Shown one piece after another: positions 33,625 to 43,220 of a stretch of 64,000 nucleotides of DNA. A program made the translations under genes and the position numbers. The stretch spans positions 62,001 to 126,000 of the forward strand of contig NZ_JACJKX010000002.1 of the NCBI RefSeq assembly GCF_016901835.1, read 5' to 3'. The stretch comes from Parasutterella secunda. Lineage in GTDB: Bacteria > Pseudomonadota > Gammaproteobacteria > Burkholderiales > Burkholderiaceae_F. Within the stretch, counting starts at the first letter, position 1, and each line of letters begins with the position of its first letter. Below the pieces are notes generated by a model. The model ran no database searches and was not told the origin of the DNA. It saw nothing but the letters and a program-made list of their open reading frames with translations.

Positions 33625-34242
33625 ATGACCTTCAGACTCTTACCCTCACAGTTTTTATCTGCTGCGGCTTCATTGGCTGTTGCGACTTCTGTGTGGGCTT
33701 CTCCCATGGATATCGCCGAACGTTTAGATGTGGCACCGGTCATTGAAGGTCATTTTGTTCAGACAGAAAAACTGGTCTTAATTCCCCAGCCCTTTCAGTG
33801 TGAAGGTTTTTTCATTTTCTGGAAAAACGACGTTTTACTTTGGAAAACAAAATTTCCGGTCGCCACCACTTCCCTTTATAACGACAAAACTTTTAAAACC
33901 TACATTCACCTGAACGGTAAACGAATTGAAAATTCCTCTGCATCGGTCACCAACGTTGTCAATCGCATCTTATGGGGATTGCTCTCAACCGATATCACGG
34001 CTCTGGAATTGGATTTTCAAATTTTCACTCAGAATAATGAAAACGGTTGGCGAATGGACTTTTTCCCTAAAAGTAATATGACCGGCAGTATTGTCAAGCA
34101 TATTTCAGTAACCGGCAACCGAATCCCGGAAAGAATTGTTGTCGAGAACTTTTCCAATGACATCACGACTCTCGTGATCAGCGACATCAAACTTTCGGAA
34201 ACCTCTTCAAGCCGCCAGGAGAATGAACTTGCGAATCCGTAA
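33625..34242 (+). CDS. LolA-like periplasmic lipid/lipoprotein carrier
   Basis: 205 residues with a signal peptide (cleavage near ASP at residues 26-28). It resembles the diverged LolA-like proteins found beside MMPL exporters: GHFVQTEKLVLIPQPFQCEG, FFIFWKNDVLLWKTKFP, and the central variable region. Such proteins carry lipid-linked molecules across the periplasm. True LolA is expected elsewhere near lolB or ftsK. Overlaps the MMPL gene by 20 bases, so the two are translationally coupled and likely work together. Confidence 0.7.
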   Translation: MTFRLLPSQFLSAAASLAVATSVWASPMDIAERLDVAPVIEGHFVQTEKLVLIPQPFQCEGFFIFWKNDVLLWKTKFPVATTSLYNDKTFKTYIHLNGKRIENSSASVTNVVNRILWGLLSTDITALELDFQIFTQNNENGWRMDFFPKSNMTGSIVKHISVTGNRIPERIVVENFSNDITTLVISDIKLSETSSSRQENELANP

Positions 34243-36565
34243 AATCATTCTCGCCTCCTGGCAAGTGCTTGCCGTGACCTGGGTCCTGATGTTGGTTTTG
34301 TCCCTAGGCTTTACCACACACTTTCTGTTAAAAAACGGGCTTGATTACGATCAGACTCACTTGTATCCGATCAGTGTCGTGGATGATGCGCACACTGCGG
34401 CCCAAAAAAATCTTTCGCCATTTGCCAATTACCGACTGCTTTTCATGGTCGGATTTCCAGAGTACACGGCTCATTCCTTTGATGACAATGTTTTAAAAAT
34501 CAAAGGCCAGTGGCACGTACCGCCAAGTCTGAAAAAGGTCAACTGGGAAGGGCTGGAAATCAATGAGTATTTTTCCTTTTATCGACTCATTTCCAACCGA
34601 CTAATGAATTTGGTTGACCAGCATACGGTGGCGGCCTCTTCCGATGATGAATTATTGGCTCGCGCCCTGGAAAGTCTCACCGGCGTCGGTCAGCCCAGCC
34701 TTATTCCGAAAGCTGATGACCCTCTCGGTTTTTTCGATCGATGGGCTAAAAAACGACTTCCCAAAAGCACTGTGGTTTCCAGCGGTGATACGCTCAAACT
34801 TTATGCCGACAATCGCGTCTGGGCTATTTTCGTTTATGAAGTTCCTGAAGATCTCAAAGGACTGTCACCCTTCGAACTCAATAATTGCATTGAAGAGTTA
34901 AAACAACTCAGTCAGGAGATTGCACCGGAGGCAAAAGTCCTCATTCACGGCAAACCCTATGTGAGCGTTTCCGTGGCGCACACGCACATGCTCGAGCTGT
35001 CCGGCATTGCCATGTTCATCATCATTTTTCTGGGCGGATTGATTCGCCGTTGGTCACCCTCGAACCGTTTTCCGACACTGGTTGTTTTCAGCGTGCTTTC
35101 CAGCTACGTAGCCGGCTTTTCAACCGTTATCTTTTTATTCGGAACGGTCTCCCTTTGGACCATCGTCTGCGCATCGGCATTAACGGGATTTGTTGTCATG
35201 TTGGTGGGCTATTTCCTACTGGAACACCGATACTACTCGTTATTGTCCCCTGTCACAGTTTTCGATCGGATTTTAAAGCCGCTGCTGTGGATTATTTTCA
35301 TTATATCCATCGCCTTGTTACTGCTTTACCTGGTACCGTTGCCCTCGGTCAGACAGATGTCCGTTTTCATGGCAAGCGGTCTTATCGGCTGTGCAATTAC
35401 CCTTATTTTAATTTTCCCGAGTTTTAATCCCGGTCCGATTGCTGAAAGTGATTTCAGTAAAAAAATGCTCTCTTTCAGCCATTATTTCCCCCGATTTTCT
35501 CTAAAACACTGGCAAGAAAAGCCAACCGATTACTCTGCCATCGGTATTACGGTGGCCGTTATTTTGCTCTCAGGCTACATGCAGCTGAATTTTTCTCAAA
35601 ACATTCAGCATATGACCTATATCTCCGAAGAGCTCAGAGATGAAGAAAATCAGGTTCAACAGCTTCTGAGTCTACCCAGTACAGACAAGTTTTTCATTGT
35701 GACCGCCTCTTCCGAGCAAGACGTTTTAATGACGGAGGAAGCACTGCGGTTAGGATTTGTTCAACGTGGGATGAACCAGACAGAAATGACCACTACATGC
35801 ATTTCCAAATGGTTCCCCTCCTACACTCGTCAACACGATGTCGAAACGCTACGTGAAGCGATGTTTGAACGAATCCGTGAGCCGCTGTCTGAGATTTTGG
35901 GTTATTCGCTGCAAAAACCACACCCGGTGCAATTAGATGTCACTTTTGAAGATTGGCTCAATTCTCCCTCTTCACGATCGGTCCGCCATCTCTGGCTCGA
36001 TGTTCCTCAGGGTTACAGCTCCATCGTTCAAGTGGCCGGGATGACCGAGAATCAGATGGAAGCACTTTATGATTTGGCCGATCATTTAGCCGGCGTGACT
36101 TTCGTGGATATTACGGGTGATGCCAAAAACTTTTTGGATCAGTACCGATTCATATTCGTTGGCATCTTTATCTTGGCTGTCGTCTGCTCTTTCACCGTCA
36201 GTCTTTTTCACTACGGCTTGCGCTCTTGGCGCATTGTTGTACCGTCATTGCTCGGTGTGGCCAGTACCGTTTCACTATCGGCTTGGTTTAGCATGCCCTT
36301 TACGCTTTTTACCGCCATGTCCATGGTTTTGGTCTATGGTATAGGCATTGCCATTGCGCTTTTGTACTACACCAATGAGGAAAACGAAGACTTAAGTTTC
36401 AGTCTTTGTACTTTCGCTTTCTTATCCGTGAGTTTTTCATTCTGTTTCATCGGTTTGAGTTCAACTCCGGCTATTCAAACCTTGGGACTAACCACTGCAT
36501 TCGGTGTATTAAGTACAGGTATTTTGATCCTTTTGGTCAGACCTCAACCCAAACTTCATCACTAA
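34223..36565 (+). CDS. MMPL/RND-type lipid exporter-like membrane protein
   Basis: 780 residues with the two-half RND plan: TM1 (residues 9-33), a large periplasmic domain, a block of five to six helices (about 255-400), a second periplasmic domain (about 440-635), then five more helices to the end. A short periplasmic-domain set and lack of Asp/Lys triads in TM4 make it unlike drug RND pumps; it fits the MMPL-like exporters paired with LolA in aryl polyene or lipid clusters. No biosynthesis genes for such a lipid lie nearby. Proton-relay residues could not be assigned. Confidence 0.72.
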   Translation: MNLRIRKIILASWQVLAVTWVLMLVLSLGFTTHFLLKNGLDYDQTHLYPISVVDDAHTAAQKNLSPFANYRLLFMVGFPEYTAHSFDDNVLKIKGQWHVPPSLKKVNWEGLEINEYFSFYRLISNRLMNLVDQHTVAASSDDELLARALESLTGVGQPSLIPKADDPLGFFDRWAKKRLPKSTVVSSGDTLKLYADNRVWAIFVYEVPEDLKGLSPFELNNCIEELKQLSQEIAPEAKVLIHGKPYVSVSVAHTHMLELSGIAMFIIIFLGGLIRRWSPSNRFPTLVVFSVLSSYVAGFSTVIFLFGTVSLWTIVCASALTGFVVMLVGYFLLEHRYYSLLSPVTVFDRILKPLLWIIFIISIALLLLYLVPLPSVRQMSVFMASGLIGCAITLILIFPSFNPGPIAESDFSKKMLSFSHYFPRFSLKHWQEKPTDYSAIGITVAVILLSGYMQLNFSQNIQHMTYISEELRDEENQVQQLLSLPSTDKFFIVTASSEQDVLMTEEALRLGFVQRGMNQTEMTTTCISKWFPSYTRQHDVETLREAMFERIREPLSEILGYSLQKPHPVQLDVTFEDWLNSPSSRSVRHLWLDVPQGYSSIVQVAGMTENQMEALYDLADHLAGVTFVDITGDAKNFLDQYRFIFVGIFILAVVCSFTVSLFHYGLRSWRIVVPSLLGVASTVSLSAWFSMPFTLFTAMSMVLVYGIGIAIALLYYTNEENEDLSFSLCTFAFLSVSFSFCFIGLSSTPAIQTLGLTTAFGVLSTGILILLVRPQPKLHH

Positions 36566-36611
36566 TTCAATACTGATGTTCTGCGATACCGAATGGCCGT
36601 TATTAGGCTAA

Positions 36612-36959
36612 TTAAGAGTGTTTTGACGATTTTTGCCTATCCCGATTCATAGACTCATTATTTCCGTCCGCATCCCCGTTTATCTCACTTAAACGTCCGC
36701 TACAAAATTCCAAATATTTATCTAAAAAATACCTAATAAGCCTCTGCGATAAGAAGTTGCTAAGCTGAATATGTTTTTGCGCTTCGTTAAACGCATCCTC
36801 ATCGCAAAATTTAACTGTTATGACTCCGTCAAGTGGCTTTGCGACATAAGGCACTCGCCGCTTGTCAGCGCCTCGCTTTATTCCACGACCACTTGAGCTC
36901 GTAATTTCCAAGAAGTACCTATCTTTCAATATAAAACGTTTTCCCCATTTTTTAAACAC
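36612..36959 (-). CDS. Hypothetical protein in a compositionally odd segment (downstream of a pair)
   Basis: 115 residues from a GTG start; no family recognised. The sequence is basic and mixed (FKKWGKRFILKDRYFLEITS, then RGADKRRVPYVAKPL and FLSQRLIRYFLDKYLEF), with a polar tail. It overlaps the upstream frame by eight bases, suggesting translational coupling. Codon use is more AT-rich and less biased than the genes on both sides, hinting at recent transfer or decay of a mobile element. No ribosome-binding site is clear. Confidence 0.35.
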   Translation of the reverse strand: MFKKWGKRFILKDRYFLEITSSSGRGIKRGADKRRVPYVAKPLDGVITVKFCDEDAFNEAQKHIQLSNFLSQRLIRYFLDKYLEFCSGRLSEINGDADGNNESMNRDRQKSSKHS

Positions 36960-37179
36960 GTTTTTTCAGTTTTGTTGGACGGCTATTTTGAATTAACGAA
37001 CAAATATTTCGGGATTTTGCACATGACTGAAAGCCATGCTTCAGATCGGAAATACAATTATTAAAAACGATTGCTCTGAAGTTTCGAAGATGGCTCGCGG
37101 GATCATTGTCTGAAAGGTCATAGCCCATTAACCACAGACACAGATTGAGACGCCTTATTTCAGAATGATAAACAAGCAA
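36952..37179 (-). CDS. Hypothetical protein in the same odd segment (upstream of the pair)
   Basis: 75 residues starting at TTG; the only upstream in-frame start is also non-canonical and a stop lies 15 bases before. Contains LNLCLWLMGYDLSD and a basic tail (RPTKLKKRV). It resembles no known family. It may be a decayed gene or chance frame; the overlap with the following frame is the main support. Confidence 0.25.
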   Translation of the reverse strand: MLVYHSEIRRLNLCLWLMGYDLSDNDPASHLRNFRAIVFNNCISDLKHGFQSCAKSRNICSLIQNSRPTKLKKRV

Positions 37180-37217
37180 ACTACTCGAAGACTAAATCTC
37201 GGGATTCTTCAGTCGCG

Positions 37218-37257
37218 AAAACGGCAAGTTACCGAAGCAACTTGCCGTTTTGATTTT
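37218..37257. terminator. Terminator of dcuA (bidirectional hairpin)
   Basis: A long stem AAAACGGCAAGTT/AACTTGCCGTTTT with an 8-base loop and A/T-rich flanks on both sides. It would stop dcuA on the minus strand. Confidence 0.75.
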
Positions 37258-37303
37258 TTACTAGGTACTCAAGTACCTAATCTGCTTTCAGCTAATGTTC
37301 TGA

Positions 37304-38638
37304 TTAGAACACGGCGCAAGCGGCAAAGCCGAACACCACGCTGAAGACAATGGCCAACACGCCAGGGAGGAAGAACGCGTGGTTGAACACGAACTTACCA
37401 ATGCGGGTTGTACCGGTGTCGTCCATCTGAACAGCGCCCAACAACGTCGGGTACGTCGGGAGAACGAACAAAGCAGACACAGCAGCGAACGTGGCGACCA
37501 ACATGTAGGAATCACCAGGGTTAGCAGCCGTGATACCCAAAGCCGTAACCACAGCCGGCGTAATGGCCTTAGCGGTAGCAGCTTGGCTATACAACAACAT
37601 AGCAGCGAAGAAGAAGATCACAGCCAACAAAGCGGGGTTTTGAGCCACAGTGGTGGACGAGAATTCAGTGATTTCCTTCGTGTGACCGGCGACGAACGTG
37701 TTACCGAGCCAGGCAACGCCCAACACGCACACGCAAGCGACCATACCGCTCTTGAAGACGGAGCAGCTGGCAACTTCGTCAACCTTGATCTTGCACATAA
37801 CTGTGATCAAGGTACCGATCGTCAACATGATGCCCATAATGGCAGCGTCACGGCCGACGATAACCGGAGAGACGATACCGACAGCCGGAGAAATGGCGGA
37901 GGCATACAACACCACAGCGATAACGCCGACCAAGAAGATCCAAACAGACTTCTTAGCAGAAGCGGAGATTTCGCGATGGGTAGCGCCTTGCGGAGCCTTC
38001 ACGAGGCCCTTAGCCAAACGATCCTTGTAAACCGGGTCGGAGTTCAAGTCCATGTTTTGGATCAAGGTCATGACAAAAGCCGTCACCATGCAGCCAGCGA
38101 ACGTCGTCACAATCCAGATACCGAGCAAGGTCGGGTAGCTCCAGCCGAACGGTTCCAAAACGCCAGTCATGTAAATAACGGCAGCAGACACCGGAGAAGC
38201 CGTAATAGCGATCTGGGAAGAGACCACAGCGATGGACAACGGGCAAACAGGCTTAATGCCTTGTTCCTTAGCCACTTCAACGATAACCGGGATCATGGAG
38301 AAAGCCGTGTGACCCGTACCGGCGAAAATCGTCAAAACATAGGTGACGATCGGAGCCAAGTAGTTGATGTGCTTCGGATTGCTACGAAGAATGTTTTCAG
38401 CGATTTGAACCAAGTAGTCGAGACCGCCAGCCAACTGCATAGCAGAAATAGCAGCGATCACGGACATGATGATCAAGATCACATCCCAGGGAATCGCACC
38501 CGGCGTCATGCCGCAAACGAGACCCAAAACCAGCACGCCGACACCGCCGGCGTAACCGATACCAATGCCACCCAAGCGAACACCAATGAAGATGAACGCC
38601 AAGAGGACAATAATTTGAAGAATTAACATCAGATCCAT
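37304..38638 (-). CDS. dcuA: Anaerobic C4-dicarboxylate antiporter (DcuA/DcuB family)
   Basis: 444 residues, about 11-12 membrane segments. Matches the Dcu family (aspartate, fumarate or malate in, succinate out): QIIVLLAFIFIGVRLGGIG at the N terminus, FAGTGHTAFSMIPVI (near residues 104-118), and SQIAITASPVSAAVI. It lies 179 bases after aspA in the same direction; the aspA-dcuA order is that of enterobacteria and argues for DcuA rather than DcuB. Codon use is extremely biased, indicating high expression. Located in the inner membrane. Confidence 0.92.
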   Translation of the reverse strand: MDLMLILQIIVLLAFIFIGVRLGGIGIGYAGGVGVLVLGLVCGMTPGAIPWDVILIIMSVIAAISAMQLAGGLDYLVQIAENILRSNPKHINYLAPIVTYVLTIFAGTGHTAFSMIPVIVEVAKEQGIKPVCPLSIAVVSSQIAITASPVSAAVIYMTGVLEPFGWSYPTLLGIWIVTTFAGCMVTAFVMTLIQNMDLNSDPVYKDRLAKGLVKAPQGATHREISASAKKSVWIFLVGVIAVVLYASAISPAVGIVSPVIVGRDAAIMGIMLTIGTLITVMCKIKVDEVASCSVFKSGMVACVCVLGVAWLGNTFVAGHTKEITEFSSTTVAQNPALLAVIFFFAAMLLYSQAATAKAITPAVVTALGITAANPGDSYMLVATFAAVSALFVLPTYPTLLGAVQMDDTGTTRIGKFVFNHAFFLPGVLAIVFSVVFGFAACAVF

Positions 38639-38726
38639 ATTACCCCCAAAACCGGAGTAGTTATTATCTTTTTTATTTTCTAGAACAGAGAAGGAAATCC
38701 CCTAACCGATCTAGAACCCACTCACA

Positions 38727-38799
38727 TTGGCGACGGATAAATCCGCCGCCAACATGACTGAGAGAACTTTACCCCGTAGCAAAAAATTTCACTACGGAG
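38727..38799 (-). terminator. Two hairpins between aspA and dcuA
   Basis: ACTCCGTAG/CTACGGGGT (38770-38799) and TTGGCGGCGGA/TCCGTCGCCAA (38727-38752), each with a wobble pair and no long T run. They may be partial terminators or processing/stability elements that set the aspA:dcuA ratio. Confidence 0.5.
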
Positions 38800-38817
38800 T
38801 TTTCCCTAGGTTCAAAA

Positions 38818-40218
38818 TTACATTTCGAACTTCGGAGCGATCAAGTTTTGCAAATTGAAAACCTTGTCCCATTCTTCTTGCGTCATCAACTTACGTTCTT
38901 CAACGATGAGTTGATGCAAGGTCTTACCAGTGTGGTAACCTTCGTGGGCGATTTCAGAGCAGGTCTTGTAACCGAAGTGCGGCTTCAAGATCGTGATGAT
39001 GCCCAAGGAACCCATCACCAAGTCCTTGCAGCGTTCGACGTTGGCGGTGATACCGTCAATGCACTTCGTACGCATGCCGTTCATGGCGTTGGTCATGACC
39101 TTCATACCGAAGAACAAAGCCCACGTGATCGGCGGTTCCATCACGTTCAATTCGAGTTGGCCGGCAGAAGCAGCCAACATGACCGTGGTGTCCAAACCGA
39201 TAGCGATGAAGCTAGCTTGGTTCATAGCTTCCAATTCAACCGGATTGACCTTACCCGGCATGATAGAAGAACCCGGTTGCATTTGCGGGAGGTTCACTTC
39301 TTGGAAGCCGCAACGCGGACCAGAAGCGAGCAAGCGCAAGTCGTTGCAAACCTTCGTCAACTTAACGGCCAAGCTCTTCATGGCGCTGGACAAAGCAACA
39401 TAGCTACCGCAGTCAGAGGTAGCAGCGATCAAATCTTCGCTGTTGCGCATCGGCAAGCCAGTCAATTCAGCCAAGTACTTGACAGCCAAGGCCGGATAAT
39501 CCGGGTGAGCCGTCACGGTCGTACCAATAGCCGTAGCACCGAGGTTCACGACATAAAGATGTTCTTGAGCATCCTTAATCGTCTTGATTTCATCGGCGAT
39601 CGTGAAGCCCCAGCCGTGGAATTCTTGACCCAAGGTCATCGGCACAGCGTCTTGCAAGTGCGTACGACCCATCTTCAAAACGGACTTGAATTCTTCGGAC
39701 TTCTTGTAGAAAGAAGCGACGAGGTCTTCAACAGCCTTCAACATCACATTGCTGCGGAGCAACAAGGCAACGTGGAAAGCGGTCGGGTACGTGTCGTTGG
39801 TGGATTGACCGAAGTTAGCGTGGTCGTTCGGAGAAACCAAAGCGTAGTCACCCTTCTTGGAACCCAACTTTTCAGCGGCCAAGTTGCAGATGACTTCATT
39901 GCAGTTCATGTTCGTGGACGTACCGGCACCACCTTGGACCCAGTCGGTCACGAATTGATCATGGTACTTGCCAGCGATCAATTGGTCGCAGGCCCAGATC
40001 AAAGCGTCAGCAACGTTGGCCGGGATCGTGCCGAGTTCCTTGTTGGCCATAGCAGCAGCCTTCTTCACATAGGCAAAGCCGATGATGAAGAACGGTTCTT
40101 GAGCCATGGACATTTCCGTCACATGGAAGTTTTCCTTGCCACGAAGGGTTTGCACACCATAGTAGCAATCATCAGGAATTTCCTTGCCACCAAGGAAGTC
40201 ATATTCAATACGAGACAT
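38818..40218 (-). CDS. aspA: Aspartate ammonia-lyase
   Basis: A 466-residue aspartase that reversibly converts L-aspartate to fumarate and ammonia. The fumarase/aspartase superfamily signature GSSIMPGKVNP (near residues 317-327) holds the catalytic loop serine. Other features are TSTNMNCNEVI and GRTHLQDAVPMTLGQEFHG. Full length and very biased codons. It feeds fumarate to the frdAB products encoded upstream in the same direction; dcuA downstream moves the substrate and product. Confidence 0.96.
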   Translation of the reverse strand: MSRIEYDFLGGKEIPDDCYYGVQTLRGKENFHVTEMSMAQEPFFIIGFAYVKKAAAMANKELGTIPANVADALIWACDQLIAGKYHDQFVTDWVQGGAGTSTNMNCNEVICNLAAEKLGSKKGDYALVSPNDHANFGQSTNDTYPTAFHVALLLRSNVMLKAVEDLVASFYKKSEEFKSVLKMGRTHLQDAVPMTLGQEFHGWGFTIADEIKTIKDAQEHLYVVNLGATAIGTTVTAHPDYPALAVKYLAELTGLPMRNSEDLIAATSDCGSYVALSSAMKSLAVKLTKVCNDLRLLASGPRCGFQEVNLPQMQPGSSIMPGKVNPVELEAMNQASFIAIGLDTTVMLAASAGQLELNVMEPPITWALFFGMKVMTNAMNGMRTKCIDGITANVERCKDLVMGSLGIITILKPHFGYKTCSEIAHEGYHTGKTLHQLIVEERKLMTQEEWDKVFNLQNLIAPKFEM

Positions 40219-40291
40219 GTTTATTTTGCTCCTCGTTAAATCAATTAAGGAAGGCGTCTTTGAGGCGTCTCCGTTCTAAAAACTACGTGAT

Positions 40292-40356
40292 GTCAATCGA
40301 TGACCCGGTCAAGGGCATCGTCGGTCTATTGACCTCCCGTAGGGTTTCAAAACCCT
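40292..40356 (-). promoter_or_regulatory. Hairpin-rich leader upstream of aspA
   Basis: Within the 195-base gap between frdB and aspA lie a nested inverted repeat (GTCAAT/ATTGAC enclosing GATGCCC/GGGTCATC) and an AGGGTTT/AAACCCT hairpin. No T tract follows either, so they look like RNA structure or operator sites, not a terminator. GAGGAG provides the aspA ribosome-binding site. Confidence 0.35.
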
Positions 40357-40413
40357 CAATCGGGAGCGAAGCACTGTTGCCAATCCTTCACTCCCTTTTT
40401 CAAGTTTTGAGAA

Positions 40414-41220
40414 TTACTTCACGACCTTGATAGGAATAGCCTTCTTCGGGGTCGGCAAAACCTTATCATAGCCGCGGATACCTTGTTCAGCCATCTTACG
40501 ACGGATGAAGGCAATTTGAGTCTTCAACGGCAACTGCTTCGGGCAGAAGTCGTGGCAAGCCAACAAGGACATGCAACCGAACACACCGCTGTCGTCACCG
40601 ATCACTTCATAGTAGTCGGCGTCGTTACGATGGTCGCGCGGGTCGAGACGGAAGCGGGCGATCTTGTTGATAGCCACGCCGCCGGCGAAGTCCGGGCGCA
40701 TACGGACCGTACCGCAACCGGCGATACAGCAACCGCATTCCACGCAACGGTCCAAGAGGTAAATATCTTCGGCCAATTGCGGATCCATCGGTTCTTCCTT
40801 GCGGCAGATATCGACTTCTTCTTCCTTCAAGTGAACCCAGGTTTCCATGCGTTCACTCATATTGCGCATCCACTTACCGGTGTTGACGGACAAGTCGCCG
40901 ATCAATTCGAAGGCCGGCAACGGAGCCAACGTGAATTCCGTCGGCAAGTCACGGGTCAACGTACGGCAAGCCAAACCCGGCTTACCATTGATCATCATGG
41001 CGCAGGAACCGCAAATACCGGCACGGCACACGAAGTCAAATTGCAAAGTAGGATCTTGCTTTTCGCGAATTTCATTCAACGCGATGAACAAGGTCATCGA
41101 ATCAGATTCTTCCAAATCAAACGTCTGCATGTGCGGCACGCTAGCCGGATCAGCAGGGTTGTAGCGCAAGATGCTGATCTTGAGCAGACGATGTTGTTTT
41201 TGGGTATTGTTTTCAGCCAT
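40414..41220 (-). CDS. frdB: Fumarate reductase iron-sulfur subunit
   Basis: 268 residues. Carries the [2Fe-2S] cluster cysteines at 65, 70, 73 and 85 (FDFVCRAGICGSC... GLACRT). The [4Fe-4S] cluster cysteines lie in DRCVECGCCIAGCGT and the [3Fe-4S] set in GCMSLLACHDFCPKQLP. By eye it tracks Wolinella FrdB almost motif by motif (SMTLFIALNEIRE, LPLPAFELIGDLSV). A 25-residue C-terminal tail is longer than in Wolinella. It lies 14 bases after frdA. Sits on the cytoplasmic side, relaying electrons from FrdC to FrdA. Confidence 0.95.
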   Translation of the reverse strand: MAENNTQKQHRLLKISILRYNPADPASVPHMQTFDLEESDSMTLFIALNEIREKQDPTLQFDFVCRAGICGSCAMMINGKPGLACRTLTRDLPTEFTLAPLPAFELIGDLSVNTGKWMRNMSERMETWVHLKEEEVDICRKEEPMDPQLAEDIYLLDRCVECGCCIAGCGTVRMRPDFAGGVAINKIARFRLDPRDHRNDADYYEVIGDDSGVFGCMSLLACHDFCPKQLPLKTQIAFIRRKMAEQGIRGYDKVLPTPKKAIPIKVVK

Positions 41221-41234
41221 TTTTCGTCAGCTCC

Positions 41235-43220
41235 TTAGGCCAAGGGTTCGTCAATACGTTCGTTCTTACCTTGCAAGCGCTTCGGCAAGAGGTGAGCGTA
41301 CGGCATCAAAGCGTTTTGGATAGCGAAACGATCGGCGCCTTCGGCTTCCATCTTCGCACGGATTTCATCGACTTCAGCTTGACGCTTGGCCGTATCCGGG
41401 TGATCGATGTAATTCTTGGCACCGTAACCACGCCAGCCCGGGGGCAATTCCATCTTGTTGACGTCGAGTTCTTCGTAAGAGAGCGTCGGCAACGTGTCGT
41501 TTTCGTCCTTCCAGGCAGCCAACGTGCGCTTGAGCCACTTGCTGTCGTCACGAACCGGGTAGTCTTCACGGAAGTGAGCACCACGAGATTCCGTACGGGC
41601 GGAAGCACCGCAAGCAATCGTCAAGGCCAAACGCAACATCTTTTGCGTACGATAGACATAGGTCAATTCGGTGTTAGCACCGAGTTGAGACTTACAAGCA
41701 GAATTGAAGGAGCGCTTGTACAGATCTTCCAATTCGCTCACAGCGCTTTCCATATCAGCACCGCGACGGAAAATACCGATCTTGGAAGTCATGATGTCTT
41801 GCATACGGGCACGCAACTTGGCCGGGTCTTCCGTACCATGACCGTCGCAGAAGCGATCAAGCTTGGCTTGTTCGCGCTTGATGAAGTCATAGACGATAGA
41901 CGTCGGAATATCGATGACGTTTTCAGGCTTTTCACAGAAGTCGGCGATGTATTCGCCAACCAACATACCGGCCACAACCGTTTCAGCCACAGAGTTACCG
42001 CCCAAGCGGTTGAAACCGTGCATATCCCAGCAGGCGCATTCGCCGGCGGCGAACAAGCCCTTCAATTGACGGCTTTCACCCGTGTAGTTCGTGCGGATAC
42101 CACCCATCGTGTAGTGCTGAGCAGGACGCACAGGGATCCATTCCTTCACCGGGTCAACACCCAAGAAGTAGTGGCAGATTTCATACACTTCGCGGAGGTT
42201 GTGTTTGATGTGATGTTCGCCCAACAAGGTGATGTCCAACCAGATGTGTTCACCGAAGCGGCTCTTCACACCCTTACCTTGAGCGATACGTTCTTCCATA
42301 CGACGGCTCACGACGTCACGGGAAGCCAATTCTTTCTTTTCAGGTTCCACATCCGGCATGAAGCGGTGACCATCAACGTCACGCAACAAACCACCGTCAC
42401 CACGGCAGCCTTCCGTCACAAGAATACCGGCCGGGAAAATACCGGTCGGGTGGAACTGAACGGCTTCCATGTTACCCAACGTGGCAACACCGGTTTCCAA
42501 AGCCAAGGAGTGACCCGTACCTTCGCAGATCACAGCGTTCGTGGTCACACGGAACAAGCGACCGGCACCACCGGCGGCGATAGCCGTAGCCTTAGAAACG
42601 TAAGCCATCAATTCGCCCGTGATCAAATCACGGACAACAGCACCGTAGCAACGCTTGCCATCATGAATCAAAGCGATGGCTTCAACACGTTCCACAACAG
42701 GAATGTGTTCGGCGATCACACGATCGCTCACAGCGTTCAACATGGCATGACCCGTGCCATCGGACACGAAGCAAGTACGCCACTTCTTCGTACCACCGAA
42801 GTCACGTTGACCGATCAAGCCGGCGGCTTCTTTACGTTCGGTAATGGTCACGCGTTCGCCGTTGATGATCACTTGACGATCACCCGGGGTAATACGGCTC
42901 CAGGGCACGCCCCAAGCAGCCAATTCACGAACAGCCTTCGGAGAGGTATTCACGAACAAACGGGCAACGTCTTGATCGCAGCCCCAGTCGGAACCCTTAA
43001 CCGTATCGGCAAAGTGGACGTCTTCGTTATCGCCCAAACCTTTAATCACATTACCCAAAGATGCTTGCATACCACCTTGAGCGGCCTTCGAGTGAGAGCG
43101 CTTGGGCGGCACCAGCGACAAGATGATGGTGTCTTGACCGCGACGCTTGGCAGCAACTGCCATACGCAAACCAGCCAAGCCGGCACCAACCACCAGCACG
43201 TCGGTGTAGATGATTTTCAT
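41235..43220 (-). CDS. frdA: Fumarate reductase flavoprotein subunit
   Basis: 661 residues. The covalent FAD-linking histidine is at 43 in [18 protein letters not shown], matching Wolinella numbering. Other segments close to Wolinella FrdA are [70 protein letters not shown] and [14 protein letters not shown]. The enzyme reduces fumarate to succinate. The ATG at 43220 with AAGGAG upstream is chosen over an in-frame extension. Codon use is extremely biased. FrdB follows, but FrdC does not; it is encoded about 35 kb away. Confidence 0.96.
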   Translation of the reverse strand: MKIIYTDVLVVGAGLAGLRMAVAAKRRGQDTIILSLVPPKRSHSKAAQGGMQASLGNVIKGLGDNEDVHFADTVKGSDWGCDQDVARLFVNTSPKAVRELAAWGVPWSRITPGDRQVIINGERVTITERKEAAGLIGQRDFGGTKKWRTCFVSDGTGHAMLNAVSDRVIAEHIPVVERVEAIALIHDGKRCYGAVVRDLITGELMAYVSKATAIAAGGAGRLFRVTTNAVICEGTGHSLALETGVATLGNMEAVQFHPTGIFPAGILVTEGCRGDGGLLRDVDGHRFMPDVEPEKKELASRDVVSRRMEERIAQGKGVKSRFGEHIWLDITLLGEHHIKHNLREVYEICHYFLGVDPVKEWIPVRPAQHYTMGGIRTNYTGESRQLKGLFAAGECACWDMHGFNRLGGNSVAETVVAGMLVGEYIADFCEKPENVIDIPTSIVYDFIKREQAKLDRFCDGHGTEDPAKLRARMQDIMTSKIGIFRRGADMESAVSELEDLYKRSFNSACKSQLGANTELTYVYRTQKMLRLALTIACGASARTESRGAHFREDYPVRDDSKWLKRTLAAWKDENDTLPTLSYEELDVNKMELPPGWRGYGAKNYIDHPDTAKRQAEVDEIRAKMEAEGADRFAIQNALMPYAHLLPKRLQGKNERIDEPLA

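Noticed and set aside
33625..34242. The housekeeping LolA
   Set aside because: Sequence and coupling with the MMPL gene fit the diverged LolA-like carriers of lipid export systems better; housekeeping lolA usually neighbours ftsK.
38848..40239. 463-codon plus-strand frame opposite aspA (and similar frames opposite frdA, dcuA and the DcuC-like gene)
   Set aside because: Predicted proteins are polar, His/Gln/Arg-rich and without domain pattern; the genes on the other strand are clear family members with extreme codon bias that removes antisense stops.
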